DNA of 14,441 nt from Larix sibirica (taxonomy: Eukaryota; Streptophyta; Pinopsida; Pinales; Pinaceae). This document shows, in pieces, positions 1 to 10,344 of the stretch (position 1 is the stretch's first letter; each line of letters begins with the position of its first letter). The stretch spans positions 1 through 14,441 of the forward strand of contig NWUY0300012340.1 of the NCBI GenBank assembly GCA_004151065.3, read 5' to 3'. Position numbers and translations under genes: made by a program. Below the pieces are notes generated by a model. It was not told where the DNA came from. It saw only the letters and a program-made list of their open reading frames with translations, and did no database searches.

Positions 1-850
1 TTATCTTAATTAAGTAATTAATTAAATATCACAACTTTAAACAAGTAATTTGACTTTAGAATATGTGGTTGGTTTATTTGAAATGTTGAATACTAATATT
101 TAGTCTCAATACCTTTTGCTTAACTTAAATTAATGTTAGCACCCTTAACATTGTTTAAGGGTCGAGGACAATACATACATATACATATACTATGATGGGG
201 CCATGACAACCTAGAGGGCATCTCATCTCCCTAGGCACAATACCAACCAAAATGATTAGACTCGAACTCATATCAGACTCGATGAGGATTAAAATTAAAC
301 TCTGTCCCAAACTCAACAAGTGACCTGGACAAATAAAAGATAAACAAAATATGAAAGAAAAATAAAATAACTAACACACACACATCCAACTCATTAGACA
401 TCAAATATGTAAATTTGTTGATTTATATTACTCGTCAAGATGCAAATAGCCAACACTCTTCAAATTACATAAACTAAAATTTTTTAGAGACATAAAATTA
501 AAATTAATAAGACAATATAGAGAGAGAGAGAGAGAGGTTGTAAATGGTCTCAAGAGTTTACTAAAGAGCACCCTCTAGAGTTTAACAAAATAACTTAAAA
601 AGACACATGCACTCTCTCAAAGTATGAAGTATATTTAACTAATATTACTTTTTATTTTTATGATTTGCTACATTATAAATTGCTCATTTTAGTTACCATC
701 CACAAATTTGGGAAGAATACCTCACAGGTTCCTAAATTGATTCATTTCGAGCCATCCTTTCTTCTTGAAGTAACACCTTTCCCTTATTTAGCCTCTATAT
801 TTCTCTTTAGAACTAATATTATCTCCCATATACACATCTAACAAAACCAT
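1..850. other. Gene-free AT-rich DNA
   Basis: No coding region or RNA gene was recognised on either strand. The only clear structures are a short hairpin (CCCTTAA / TTTAAGGG) near 141-163 and the (AG)n tract at 519-536. The stretch is probably diffuse old repeat or intergenic DNA. Confidence 0.5.
519..536. repeat. (AG)9 microsatellite
   Basis: Nine uninterrupted AG units lie in AT-rich DNA. Confidence 0.95.
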
Positions 851-1345
851 ATTGGATTGTTATTTTAGAGATTAATTAGTTTATTTAGAGAACTTAGGCT
901 AATAGTTTAAGAGTTTGCATTATGTTGTCATATTTGACTATTGTGTAGATTCAAGTTTAAAGAAGACAAGGTTCAACCTCACAAATATCTATGCAATCAA
1001 GAGAAGCATCAATGCATTAATTGCTTCATTAATGAATTTGGTACATCATTATTATGAGAGTGGAACCTTAAACTAATTTCCTAGAATATTGGAAACTACT
1101 TTCCTATAATATAGAGAATTATTTGCCTTGGAGCATATTTTGTAACTAATAGCACATATTTAGGATTTAGTTACAAGTTTGTTATATTTCATTCAATGCA
1201 AAATATGCCCTCAACTCTATAAATAAGAGGGCCAACACTTGTATTAGAAGGAGGTCGATATGTGAGAGACACTATCACGACCATGTATGTAATTTCATTT
1301 TGTGAATGAAAGTAAAGTTGAAGTTCTGAGTAGTTCTTTCGTTTG
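850..1345 (+). mobile_element. Possible LTR (Copia-like) or promoter remnant
   Basis: The stretch has the order expected of an LTR: a long AT-rich U3-like part, a TATA box (TATAAATA, 1218-1225), then a purine-rich leader and a GTGAATGAAAGTAAAG segment near 1301-1316 that resembles the U5 end of plant Copia LTRs. The TATA box lies in the loop of a perfect 6-bp inverted repeat (GCCCTC 1207-1212 / GAGGGC 1227-1232), a common layout in plant LTR promoters. No matching second LTR, clear primer-binding site or target duplication was found, so the boundaries are guesses. A decayed solo LTR is the favoured reading; an ordinary gene promoter is the alternative. Confidence 0.3.
1218..1225 (+). promoter_or_regulatory. 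TATA box, plus strand
   Basis: TATAAATA in the loop of the GCCCTC / GAGGGC inverted repeat. It would start transcription near 1250 if active. It is probably the promoter of a dead LTR. Confidence 0.35.
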
Positions 1346-1349
1346 GTAG

Positions 1350-2930
1350 TTCATACCAGCACCATATTCCCATGGATGCAGGGCCAAGTCTATGAGAACA
1401 TGTGTTGTGTTGTACATAGTTTCTTTCATGCATGTTTTATTTGAATATCTATTTGTTTCATTTATATAGTTTTTCTTGTATATAGCATCCATTATGAAAT
1501 GATTGTATATCCACGTTTCACACACAGAGCACAAAGGTAGATAAAACCTATGACTAGCTTTAGTCATTGGTAATTCGAGCCAAAGCAACACCACCGTTAA
1601 ATAGTGATCACAGTCAGAGTAGTATCCATGTCTTTTATTTTCCTTGACATTTATGCAAGTGTGTTTTCCTTTAAGATTTGATCCATTGAAACAAGAAGTA
1701 TCCAGGTCATGCCAGGAGATGTCCTAGTGACAAGAAGGTTCCAATTAGCATGATCAACGTTCAAGTAGATGGATCATTGCTACTTCGAATTAGTTGGTTT
1801 TGATTTTTGAAGTGTGGCGTGATATAATTTCCTTTTCATACAAGCATTAAAAAACTAGTTATAAATAAATAAGCTAGATCCTGCACATATAGTGCACGAC
1901 ATCTCGCAAGTTTATCTTGAACTTTGGGTTGACAATTGATGTACAAGTCTCTTTTTTTATATCTTTATAGGGTAATAAAATAGCTCGTCAATACCAAAAT
2001 CATTTTGTTGTGAAGTTAAAATTCCATTTACCAAGAAAAGTGATTAGAAGGCTTCAAAATAATGTTTATTAACTAAAATGTTTAGCGATCTAATTACAAA
2101 ACAAAACAACTGACACACATTTAAGCTTATAGTTTTCCAAGTTCCTTTTCACCGATGTTTTTGCCATCTTATACTATTTGTTTGATGTATATGAAATACT
2201 CTCCAAGTTAGACAAATTGACAAATGCAACGTGATGATATTTCCATCGCAAACATGTCTACATGTATAACAACTATTGCACTAAACTTCTTGTATCATGC
2301 ACTAATGACTTGAGAGTCTATGCCATATTGCAACTATTCTAATCAATCAGCAAGACATCGGTGAATACACAATGCAATTTTGGATACCAAGTCGCACCAA
2401 TGGTCAATAAATCAACCCACATTGAGATTAGCATTTCAAGGGTTAGGTTTCTTTAGGGAGGACTTTCTTTCTATTTTTTTGTTGCCTAGGCATGTAGTAG
2501 GATGAACAATGAGCGGTATTGGACTTGGATAAGTCATGTCTAACTCAACCAAGTGGTTGAATTTGATATGACTCAGTCAATTCAAACACTAACTCAATCA
2601 AGTCAAATCAAGTCAATGGTTGATTTGTCCTTTGATCAAGCTCCCAAAATAGTCTAACTTGTATTGTATAATAACATTGATACCAATTATCCTATAACTC
2701 AAGGGCCCTTTACTATGGGCTAGCATGTGAAAGGAAGAAAATAAAATTTTGGGGAGACTATAATTGTATTGGAAGAGAAAACAAACACCAACTTAATATT
2801 AAATGTACTTTGTTTTGTGCAAGATTTATATTAATGTTCATGTGATATGTGCCTAAAGGTGATAAGGAATGCTAATATAAGGGTTATGTGGTTAAACCGC
2901 CATAACCATATGAAGGTGGAATATATGATG
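1350..2930. other. Gene-free DNA
   Basis: No credible coding exon was recognised. The reading frame on the minus strand at 1295-1594 has no family features and overlaps the LTR-like stretch. A block at 2536-2640 is rich in TCAAGTCAA-type short repeats and includes a small palindrome (CAACCAAGTGGTTG). Confidence 0.5.
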
Positions 2931-2931
2931 T

Positions 2932-3061
2932 AATGAGAAGTTATTAATTTCAAAGGGTTGAATGTGTACATGGGTTGTGTAACTCGGTCTTCCAATGATG
3001 TATTTATTCTAGAATTAATATATTAGACTTTATTATTCTCTTCACATACGTATTTGTGAAT
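2932..3061 (+). repeat. Diverged ~130-bp direct repeat, copy A
   Basis: This stretch aligns by eye along its whole length with 3692-3821, in the same orientation. Anchors in order are AATGAGAA, ATTAATTT, AGGGT, GTGTA, CAATGATG / CAACGATG, TATTAGAC / CATTAGAC, TTCTCT and a closing TGTG. Similarity is roughly two thirds, so the copies are old. Their flanks do not match. This is an unnamed interspersed repeat. Confidence 0.55.
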
Positions 3062-3183
3062 CTTAACATGTATCTACCTAAGGACCAGTGGTCAAAGTGA
3101 TATTGAGCTTGATCAACCCAAACTTAACGTTTGGTTCGTCTGTGTTGGAATTGGACATCCCAATGTTACACATAATATCCTGA

Positions 3184-3216
<33 letters not shown>

Positions 3217-3691
3217 CTATCTCTAGCCAAATGCAAATAATGTTTTTTTTTTAATACAAATGATCTAAAATTTGATCACCATGACACAAAAAAACAAGAG
3301 ATAGAGGATCAAAAAATGTCATGGTGGCCCCTCAAGAGAAATAATTATTTTTCATGATGCCCAGTTGCAATGAACAAATGATTGTTGGAGACTTCCACTT
3401 CCTCAATCGAGCAATGAAATCTGATTCAATTGTTAGTACAAGGCCTACATTATAAAGTTTAATGTTTTCTTGTTAAGCTACAATAGGATTGGTAAATTTG
3501 CCTAAGAGATCAGCATAAAATTGTTGTTGTAATAAAAATTGAACATGTATCATGTAACCATGTCAAATATTTAAAAAAGATCCAAATTTGTAAATATTTT
3601 GGTGCAAGTAATTCCTAATGAACCACCTACCTCACAATTGTTATTCATATGAAATTCTACACCACACACCCAACACACATAGCAAGGAGTG
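3062..3691. other. Spacer between repeat copies, no gene
   Basis: No coding region was seen. The stretch contains a (TAA)n tract and a 10-bp inverted repeat: CACCATGACA at 3277-3286 and TGTCATGGTG at 3317-3326, with a 30-base A-rich spacer. Confidence 0.5.
3186..3216. repeat. (TAA)10 microsatellite
   Basis: About ten uninterrupted TAA units. Confidence 0.95.
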
Positions 3692-3821
3692 AATGAGAAA
3701 TGATTAATTTGAGAGGGTGGGACGTGTATGTGGTTATCCTACTGTGAACCCTCAACGATGCATTTGTTGCAACTCTAATACATTAGACATTTGTTTTTCT
3801 CTCTACATGCGTCAATGTGTA
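3692..3821 (+). repeat. Diverged ~130-bp direct repeat, copy B
   Basis: Second copy of the repeat at 2932-3061, same strand, about 760 bases away. The shared anchors occur in the same order with few length changes. Neither copy has a reading frame. Confidence 0.55.
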
Positions 3822-4890
3822 TGATGCAACCATAAAAATCAACAGCTTATAAAGATCGATGCATGCATAGAAGACCAAAAAAAACTACTAAGTAGATAAG
3901 AAAATACAAATTCCCTTTAATTGTGTTGTGTTGTAGGGTTGCGTCAGCAAATATTGTTAAGATAAATACCTTCCCATAGACTCATAAAAAATGATGGGAA
4001 GCTTGTAGGTTCCATTGCGGCCCATAACTACAATAACAGGCCCTCTCTCTGTTGTAGGCTACCTACCAATTTCCATTGTAAATGAACCAACCACCACCTT
4101 TAGTGTAGGGGTTTGTAGGGCACACCATCAGAATGTACTACTTTCAATACCTTGAATTCTCTCAATTTTATTTCTTAGTAACTAGGTATGGCCAAGCCAC
4201 ATAATAAACTTTGTAGTAATTCTTATTATGGTTTTCCTCATCAAATTATTTATCAGATAAGAAAGCACCAATCTCTATCATATTTATGTTTTTTCAAGTA
4301 ACACAAATAGTATCATGTCAACCAAAACAAATAAATAAATATAACCAACCTTCTACTTTGATCCATATGTGGGTGGTTTGTTTGATACATATGTCACAAC
4401 AATGTAGGGTTTAATTGTTATTAGAAAGTTGTCAAAGACATTATAAAGTTTCAAGAGTGACTATATGCACCCATAAGGATCAAATCTCTTGAGGTGTAAA
4501 TGTTTTGATCATTTAAGATGGATCTAGGCATAGACATAAGCATAGATAAAAAGAGGGGTAACAACATTTCCATCTAAATATCATATTTATAGTATCTCTA
4601 TTTTTTGGGTAAATCTATTTTCATTTCTATTTCTATTTATATTTGACTAACACATAATATTACTATTATTGTTACAAGTACTGTATATTTTAAGCCGAGA
4701 TGTTTTATTATATAAGTATTATATGCATGACATCATCTATATCATATTGGGCTGTAGAAAACCTCACTATTCTTGGTGCAATAAGTTGTTATTATAAAGA
4801 TAATATCTAGAAGGGAGTTTCTGTCTCTTGGATGCCAACTTTACCATGAGTCATATGAATGTGTGTAACTACAATGAAGATGCACTAAAA
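3822..4890. other. Gene-free DNA
   Basis: No exon, RNA gene or clear element ends were recognised. Minor features are an (AAAT)n run near 4329-4342 and a T-rich TTTCTA-type low-complexity stretch near 4615-4640. Confidence 0.45.
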
Positions 4891-4935
4891 CTAAATTATG
4901 CTAAACAACTATGAAGGTTGTTTACATATCTCCTG
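4891..4935 (+). repeat. 45-bp direct repeat, copy 1
   Basis: Matches 4982-5026 at 36 of 45 positions without gaps, including the shared core ATGAAGGTTGTTTA. The offset between copies is 91 bases. Confidence 0.7.
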
Positions 4936-4981
4936 CTCTAAGAGAAAGTAATGATAGCATTTCAGAGAAAAAATAAGAAAA

Positions 4982-5026
4982 CTTAGTTATACTCAACATT
5001 TATGAAGGTTGTTTAGATATACCCTG
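4982..5026 (+). repeat. 45-bp direct repeat, copy 2
   Basis: Second copy of the repeat at 4891-4935. It lies just beyond the 3' end of the C2 gene. The intervening bases are not repeated, so this is a local duplication or two insertions rather than a tandem satellite. Confidence 0.7.
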
Positions 5027-5159
5027 TGCAACGCAGTACGATAAATTCATGTACATGGTGCTAATGCAAATATATTTATGTATTTATGATGTCTGAATCA
5101 GTCTATGCCTCTTCTTATCCTTTGACTAAAACAAAGCAGAAGCCCGAACCAATGATCAT

Positions 5160-5282
5160 ATTTTATTTAGCACTAAGTTTAGACCCTTGAAAAGATATGG
5201 AAGCCAAAGCCTTGCAAAGGTAATATGAAGTGTACATGCTGAGACACTGTCGGCCTGGCTAGCTGATCTGATATTCCTATTC
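5160..5282 (-). other. Probable 3' UTR of the C2 gene with polyadenylation signal
   Basis: Downstream of the TAG stop on the minus strand there is about 120 bases without coding character. A canonical AATAAA lies at 5162-5167 (TTTATT on the plus strand). This spacing is normal for a plant 3' UTR. The cleavage site itself cannot be seen. Confidence 0.5.
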
Positions 5283-5579
5283 CTAATCCCGGGGAAGATC
5301 AACCCACTTGAGCTGCAATTCCAGTTCACCACACTCAACGTTCTGAAGCCTCAAGCATATTTCCTGAACTGTGTTTCCATCAACATGCCGAATGCAACTG
5401 TCTTTCACAAGATAGTTGTCTTTGCATGCCACCAATCTGTACAATTCAGTCTCAGATTTGCTTGTCAATGTTAATGGCAACGCATTTCTCATGCTTACAG
5501 CCATGACTAGAGGTTGCAGATCGATTACGGCATCTCCCATCTTGTCATCTCTGCTTAATGTATCTTTGTCAAATACTTG
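5283..5579 (-). CDS. Terminal exon of a plant C2-domain protein (CAR / AGD12-like), partial
   Basis: The exon encodes 98 residues and ends in TAG. It is the C-terminal part of a plant C2 domain. Known family role: CAR proteins bind membrane phospholipid in a calcium-dependent way and bring ABA receptors to the membrane; AGD12-type proteins carry a similar C2 domain behind an ARF-GAP domain. Visible here: the third calcium-binding loop, with Asp at residues 4, 6 and 12 and the KMGDA motif at 13-17; an IDLQP strand at 19-23; HVDG at 65-68; and the closing strand VECGELELQLKW at 81-92. The QVFDKD start and the DNYLVKDS segment (54-61) resemble AGD12/13, while KMGDA and NVECGE are more CAR-like, so the subfamily is open. 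The exon starts after an AG acceptor, so the first ~70 C2 residues, with the first calcium loop, are missing. They were not found upstream. The frame is intact. Family is sure; function as a working gene is inferred. Confidence 0.82.
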   Translation of the reverse strand, partial: QVFDKDTLSRDDKMGDAVIDLQPLVMAVSMRNALPLTLTSKSETELYRLVACKDNYLVKDSCIRHVDGNTVQEICLRLQNVECGELELQLKWVDLPRD

Positions 5580-5625
5580 CTGCATGCACAAAGGAAAAAT
5601 TTGGGGATTAGGGATATCAGTAGAT
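5580..5625 (-). other. Intron 3' end: pyrimidine tract and AG acceptor of the C2 gene
   Basis: Read on the minus strand, this stretch is C/T-rich (CCCTAATCCCC, then TTTTTCCTTTG) and ends in TGCATGCAG immediately before the CAA codon of the exon. CTGAT or CTAAT could serve as the branch point. The frame upstream of the AG (Met-Cys-Met-Gln) does not resemble the family, whereas the residues right after it do, which supports this as the boundary. An alternative AG four bases further in would start the exon at TATTTGAC. Confidence 0.65.
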
Positions 5626-7139
5626 TACTTTATCATTGCCTAGCCAAACTATCCATTCAAGTTAAAACATGGTCCTAGGAAAATAATATTACATACCCAT
5701 GTCGAGATTTTGATACTAGAACTCACATCTATGCTTAATAAAGAAAAGAATTGCTGGATATGAAACTCATGTGACCTTATTAGGGATGGTGGATTTTATT
5801 GTTTCCTGAAGTATTTTATATGACAAGAAACTAGTGAAAAATTGCTGTAGAATTAAATATGCAAAATATTACAAAAAAATTGCAGCAACAAACACTTCTC
5901 TAAAATATTTCCGCTGCTTATCATGAAAATTCCCACTTTATATTCCATGCTACTGTAACTTCAACATCCTTATGGCATAATCTTTCTTCTGCGACATATT
6001 TGAAACCTCTTAACTTTGCATCTTTGGAAATAAAAAAATATTTTTGAAATGCATCAAACTGACACCAAACTTGTACATCCAAGGGAGAAATTCGATATTT
6101 GATTCAAAGAGTTACTTCATCAGAAAACCTTAGTCCTATCAATGAATTCCCATCCATAGACCCTATTCTCAAATAGAGCCCTCTGGCCTTAGTTAAGAAG
6201 ATTTAGAAGTTTAGAGGGTCATCTTAGATTCATTTTCTTCTATAGCAGGTCCCTTGACTGTTAGATCCATTCACATTAATGTACATTAGATTCCACTTGT
6301 TTACCCTTAGCAAGTTCCTTTGGCTATAATCTATATAGCACCTAAGGTTATGAATGGCATTGTCACTAGTCTGAAATAAAAGTGCTTCGTTTCTTTTAAT
6401 TCCACAATCTATTCAAAACCCATCATAGACTATTTTTTAAAGAAGCAACTTGAAAACTATCCCACATTCATAGAGTTTACAGGTTCTCAAGGTACCAAAA
6501 ATAAATCAGTATTGTGCAATAACTCTCAGAAGTTCATGAATAATTTACCGCTCTGTGATACTCCTATTCTACTTTGCACTACACTCAAGGGAACATGGAA
6601 TGGTATTTTGGGTAAAATACTATATTTTTCTCAAGTGGGTTGTGGTCAAATGGTCAAATCAAAGCACTTTCAATGCTCAAGCTCAAGTTTAAAATCCTAA
6701 AGACAAGTTGTCAAGTTAATGCAGGCAACCAAGTTAACTACTGCATTCAAGACTAGATGGAAGCCCTATCTTGCTTGGAAACCTACATATGTGGTGTATC
6801 TCAACAGAAAAGGCCAGATGCAAGTCCTACGATAGACACCCCTCTGTGGTGGCATCTAAGTTAAAGGTAAAGCCTACTTCACCAACAAAGGGCCATTTAC
6901 CAACCAAAAAATAAATGGATTGTATCTCCAAAATAATAAAAGAGGGGTAGCAAGATTTAATTTGTGAATTTAATATTATTTCGAAAATGGGAAATTGTCC
7001 ACTAGATGCATTAGTTTTACAGGTCAAGGATCCACAGTTGTACACAATTACAATTATACTATCATAATGAGTACTGATCATCTCAAAGATTCAACAAAGA
7101 CAATAATAGAAGTATGAATAACAAGGTTACACAAACTGT
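5626..7139. other. Intron or upstream DNA of the C2 gene, no exon found
   Basis: If the C2 gene continues, this is intron. It was searched on the minus strand for the expected earlier C2 exons (codons for the DPYV and NPxWNE motifs), and none was visible. A small inverted repeat (AATGCAG 6718-6724 / CTGCATT 6741-6747) is the only structure noted. The short frames at 6512-6700 and 6827-7081 show no family features. Confidence 0.45.
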
Positions 7140-7380
7140 GGTTGAGATCGGAATCAAATGAAGAATCCGATATGAGAGCGACACTCATCCCAAAATTAGG
7201 AATCGGGGATTCGGAACCCTAACCCTAATTAACCCTAATTATCCTACATTTATCCTACGTAAACAAGTTTAGATTAGTCATAACAAGGTGGAAGAATCCG
7301 ATGAAGAATCCGAGAATCCGATTCTGAAGAATCTGATTCGGGTGCGGTTAGGATTAGGGTCGAATCCGGTAACGGTGGTG
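7140..7380. repeat. Island of GAATCCGAT-type repeats with telomere-like motifs
   Basis: GAAGAATCCGAT and close variants recur near 7159, 7291, 7303 and 7313-7339. Within this, GAATCCGATTC (7314-7324) and GAATCTGATTC (7329-7339) are two near-palindromes separated by TGAA. Three CCCTAA motifs lie at about 7218-7242, and a reverse-oriented TTAGGATTAGGG lies near 7348-7359. GGATTCGGAACCCTAACCC near 7208 and the stretch near 7340-7370 form an imperfect inverted repeat, so this may be a small foldback element about 200 bases long. The ends are not defined. Confidence 0.45.
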
Positions 7381-10111
7381 AATAATAAAATATGATGTCA
7401 AGATTCATCTAATGCATGGAATAATTACCATTAATTAAGTCAAAATCATGGAATCAGGTGACCAAGGACACTCATTAGTACATATTTGAAAATTAAGTAA
7501 TCATTATATTGGAAGGGAGTAAACAATGGATTACAAAAACAGATGTAGAATTTAAGTATGAACTAACCCAGGTCCCATAGTGATCACGGTGGTTTTATAT
7601 ATTTTCCTCAAATCCGAGGGAAAAATATGTAATTTTTTTGTTGGTGCATGGATTCAATAATCACATACCTCTTACAACTCATCTTCGAAGGGTATTTAAT
7701 TCTTCTTTTAAATACATTAGTTTGGCAACTGGCCTATGGATTGACTTGGCCAAAGTCATAATATAACTACACAAGTTATACTACACTCTAAGAGACTAGG
7801 GTTATAAGGGGACATTCCTATGTTGTAAGTGCTAAATAGAACATTCAGACTGTGAAAGGCACGGATGTTGAAATTTCATTTGCACCAAGCAATCAAATAA
7901 AATCTGAAAATTCACCTTCTTTCTAGAAGGTTCCTTGAAAATTAACCCTAGAATTTTCATCCTTTAGAACTTCAATAAATTAATGTGTAAAATAGTAAGT
8001 GAAATAACAACAATAATTCACTTCTTGTAGCCCCAAATTCATGGCAATTCAAAGAGAAAAGATATCAATCATTCCAATGACTTTCCAACCCTCTATGGAA
8101 ACATCACATGCATAAACCAGATCTCAAAAGTCATTTTATTCAGAATATATAACGACAAACACAACAACAATAGATGGATGTACTATTATCTTCAATCTCA
8201 ACATTAAGTCCCTCAACAATTTTCTTTTAAGCATGTCAAATCAGCAAGACAATTAAGAGATGGAAATAACCATCCCAAGAAGATAAAATGTTGAAATCAA
8301 ATCTGCAATATGGACAGCTGGAAATCTCATATATATATGCTCAATGAATGAAGTACATACATACGATAGCCTCCTATCAAGGATAAAACAAAATCCAACC
8401 ACCCAAGATTCCCTAGTTAGGGTTAGTCAACAAACCTTAGTTCCTCCAAGTGCAAAAATCCCCCCACCACTATCTCCAAGGCAAGACGCCATCCTCCTCC
8501 TCTTCTCCAAATACATCCAAGAGTTTCCAAATGCTAATCTCTAGCATGCAAGGGATGGAAATGTAATCCTAGAATCCAAGATGCTCTTCAAGAGAATAAT
8601 GTCAAACCCTCCAAAGTGCAAACCATAGTAAATATGACTTCTAAAGAGATACATCATTCCACCTTCATCAACATATCGAAAAAACCTTAGAAACCATGGA
8701 AATGCATTCTTTAATGTTATCATTACACTAAAAAATGATTATTAGCATTTGAAACTTAGGGAGAACCTAAGTTCATAGTTTCCCACTTCATGTATTGTAG
8801 CAAGGGTTAGGAAAATGCATCAAATGCTAAGCAGAATTAGTAGAACCCTTCATGAAATGCCCAAAATGTAATAGAATGTGGGTTGATTACCTCATCAAGA
8901 TATCACCCATTAAGATCATGCCAAGTTCTCAATCAAAACATCATCAACACATGAGAATATCTCATCCAACATATACTAGCAACCATAACAACATCAAATC
9001 AACCAACAAATAGCAACAACTCTAAGCCAAAACAAACATGTACCGTCCCATTCCATCAAATGATCCATCATTGTCATTTTGTGAGATTTGTCTTTGAGAT
9101 AAAATTCAAAAGCGATGTGATGAAAATCACATGTGCAAACCTCATTAAGTATGACAGACAAAAACTAGCTCCAACATGGGGACATGTGCTCTCAAGGAAG
9201 AGTGCCTGAGAACCTCAGAATCTTTCGTTGTACCCATTTGAAAAGACTTAGAAATAAAGAAACATCAAACCATGTGGTAAGATGTAGATGTACTTACATC
9301 CCTAAACGCCACATACAATATCTATATAGTTTCTTACATCAACAATAACCCAAAATTGGCTTTACAAAAAAAAACATAAGCCAACAATGTCAATGATAAC
9401 ATTAAATAAAACCCAATGCTCATGTACATTGATTTTATTTTCTTATTCCAATGCTCTCAATAGTTTATTTATTCTACCCTACTCTACATAACATAGGAAA
9501 ATGAATTTGCTAAGTATAATCATACAACTTACTACAACTTGAACTAGCATGTATGATAAAATCCTCAAAGAACAAAGCTAGCCCAAATATAACCTAGAGG
9601 TGTTACCCCTGTCACCTCAATAACCACCTCTCTACACTTTAGGTTGGCTCTTCTCCAACTCAAGGGGGGCTTCCCTAAGATAGGATCATTGCTAGTTTAT
9701 GAAAATAAAGGAAAAGGTTGATTTGAAGAGTTAGCCTTAGAAAAATGTTAGGTATTTTTGTAGTGAATGATAAAAGGGTGATGGGAGGACCATGAAGAAT
9801 AGTGCCAATCCCCAGGGCAAATGGAGTCAAAGCAAGCTAGTCCAAGTTCCAACAAAGGGGGTTAGTTCATGAAAGGTTAGGGAAATTAAGACTGCATGAA
9901 CATGTCACAAATAAACCCTTGCATGCTGAAAAATGGATGTAGAAATCAGCTAGGATGTCCCAAGAGTGGTGCCACATCAAAACAATGTCAACTAGGGTGT
10001 GCCTCATACAAAGAAGTATTACAAGCTCTTACTCTAGAAATATGATTAGAACAATGCAATATAATCATGCATAAAAGATCAAAGGGAGATACAGGAATAC
10101 AATTCTCACAC
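7381..10111. other. Long gene-free stretch, probably decayed repeat
   Basis: No coding region was supported on either strand. The 66-codon frame at 8344-8544 (+) and the frame at 8541-8723 (-) have no recognisable motif. An 8-bp hairpin (AACTTAGG 8753-8760 / CCTAAGTT 8766-8773) is present. The part left of 10111 would be the transcribed side of the minus-strand LTR-like region and may be internal sequence of the same dead element, but no gag or pol motif was found. Confidence 0.4.
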
Positions 10112-10245
10112 AAAACCCTTCCAATGAGACAGATTTGCCTTTCTATGGCCCTCATTGACAAGTTCTAGCTTATTCGACAATCCATTAGCAACGTGAGAAA
10201 GAAGAAGGATGCCACACTTTGAATGGAGAAGAAACCCTTACACTT
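10112..10245 (-). repeat. 134-bp interspersed repeat, copy 1
   Basis: Aligns end to end with 12680-12813 (also 134 bases) at about 80% by eye. The right-hand part is nearly identical in both (ATGCCACACTTTGAATGGAG, then AAACCCTTACACTT). It corresponds to the leader of the LTR-like region. Strand is given as that of the TATA box; both copies have the same orientation. Confidence 0.8.
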
Positions 10246-10336
10246 CAAGCTGCACCATAAAAGAAATGTCTATTAAGCTTCAAAAAAGAAAGAGCTATCA
10301 AAATCCAACCATGAGTACAAATGAGCAAGAGGCTCT

Positions 10337-10344
10337 CTTATATA
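10337..10344 (-). promoter_or_regulatory. TATA box, minus strand
   Basis: TATATAAG on the minus strand, set between short inverted arms (CTCTC / GAGAG). A start of transcription would be expected about 30 bases downstream, near 10305-10310. Its use today is unknown. Confidence 0.35.

Noticed and set aside
1295-1594. 99-codon minus-strand frame
   Set aside because: It overlaps the LTR-like stretch, has no domain, and its residues reflect AT-rich composition.
5416-5643. Plus-strand frame opposite the C2 exon
   Set aside because: It is the shadow of the conserved minus-strand exon and has no features of its own.
7215-7245. True telomere or subtelomere
   Set aside because: Only three CCCTAA units are present, not a tandem array, and they sit inside an island with other repeats.
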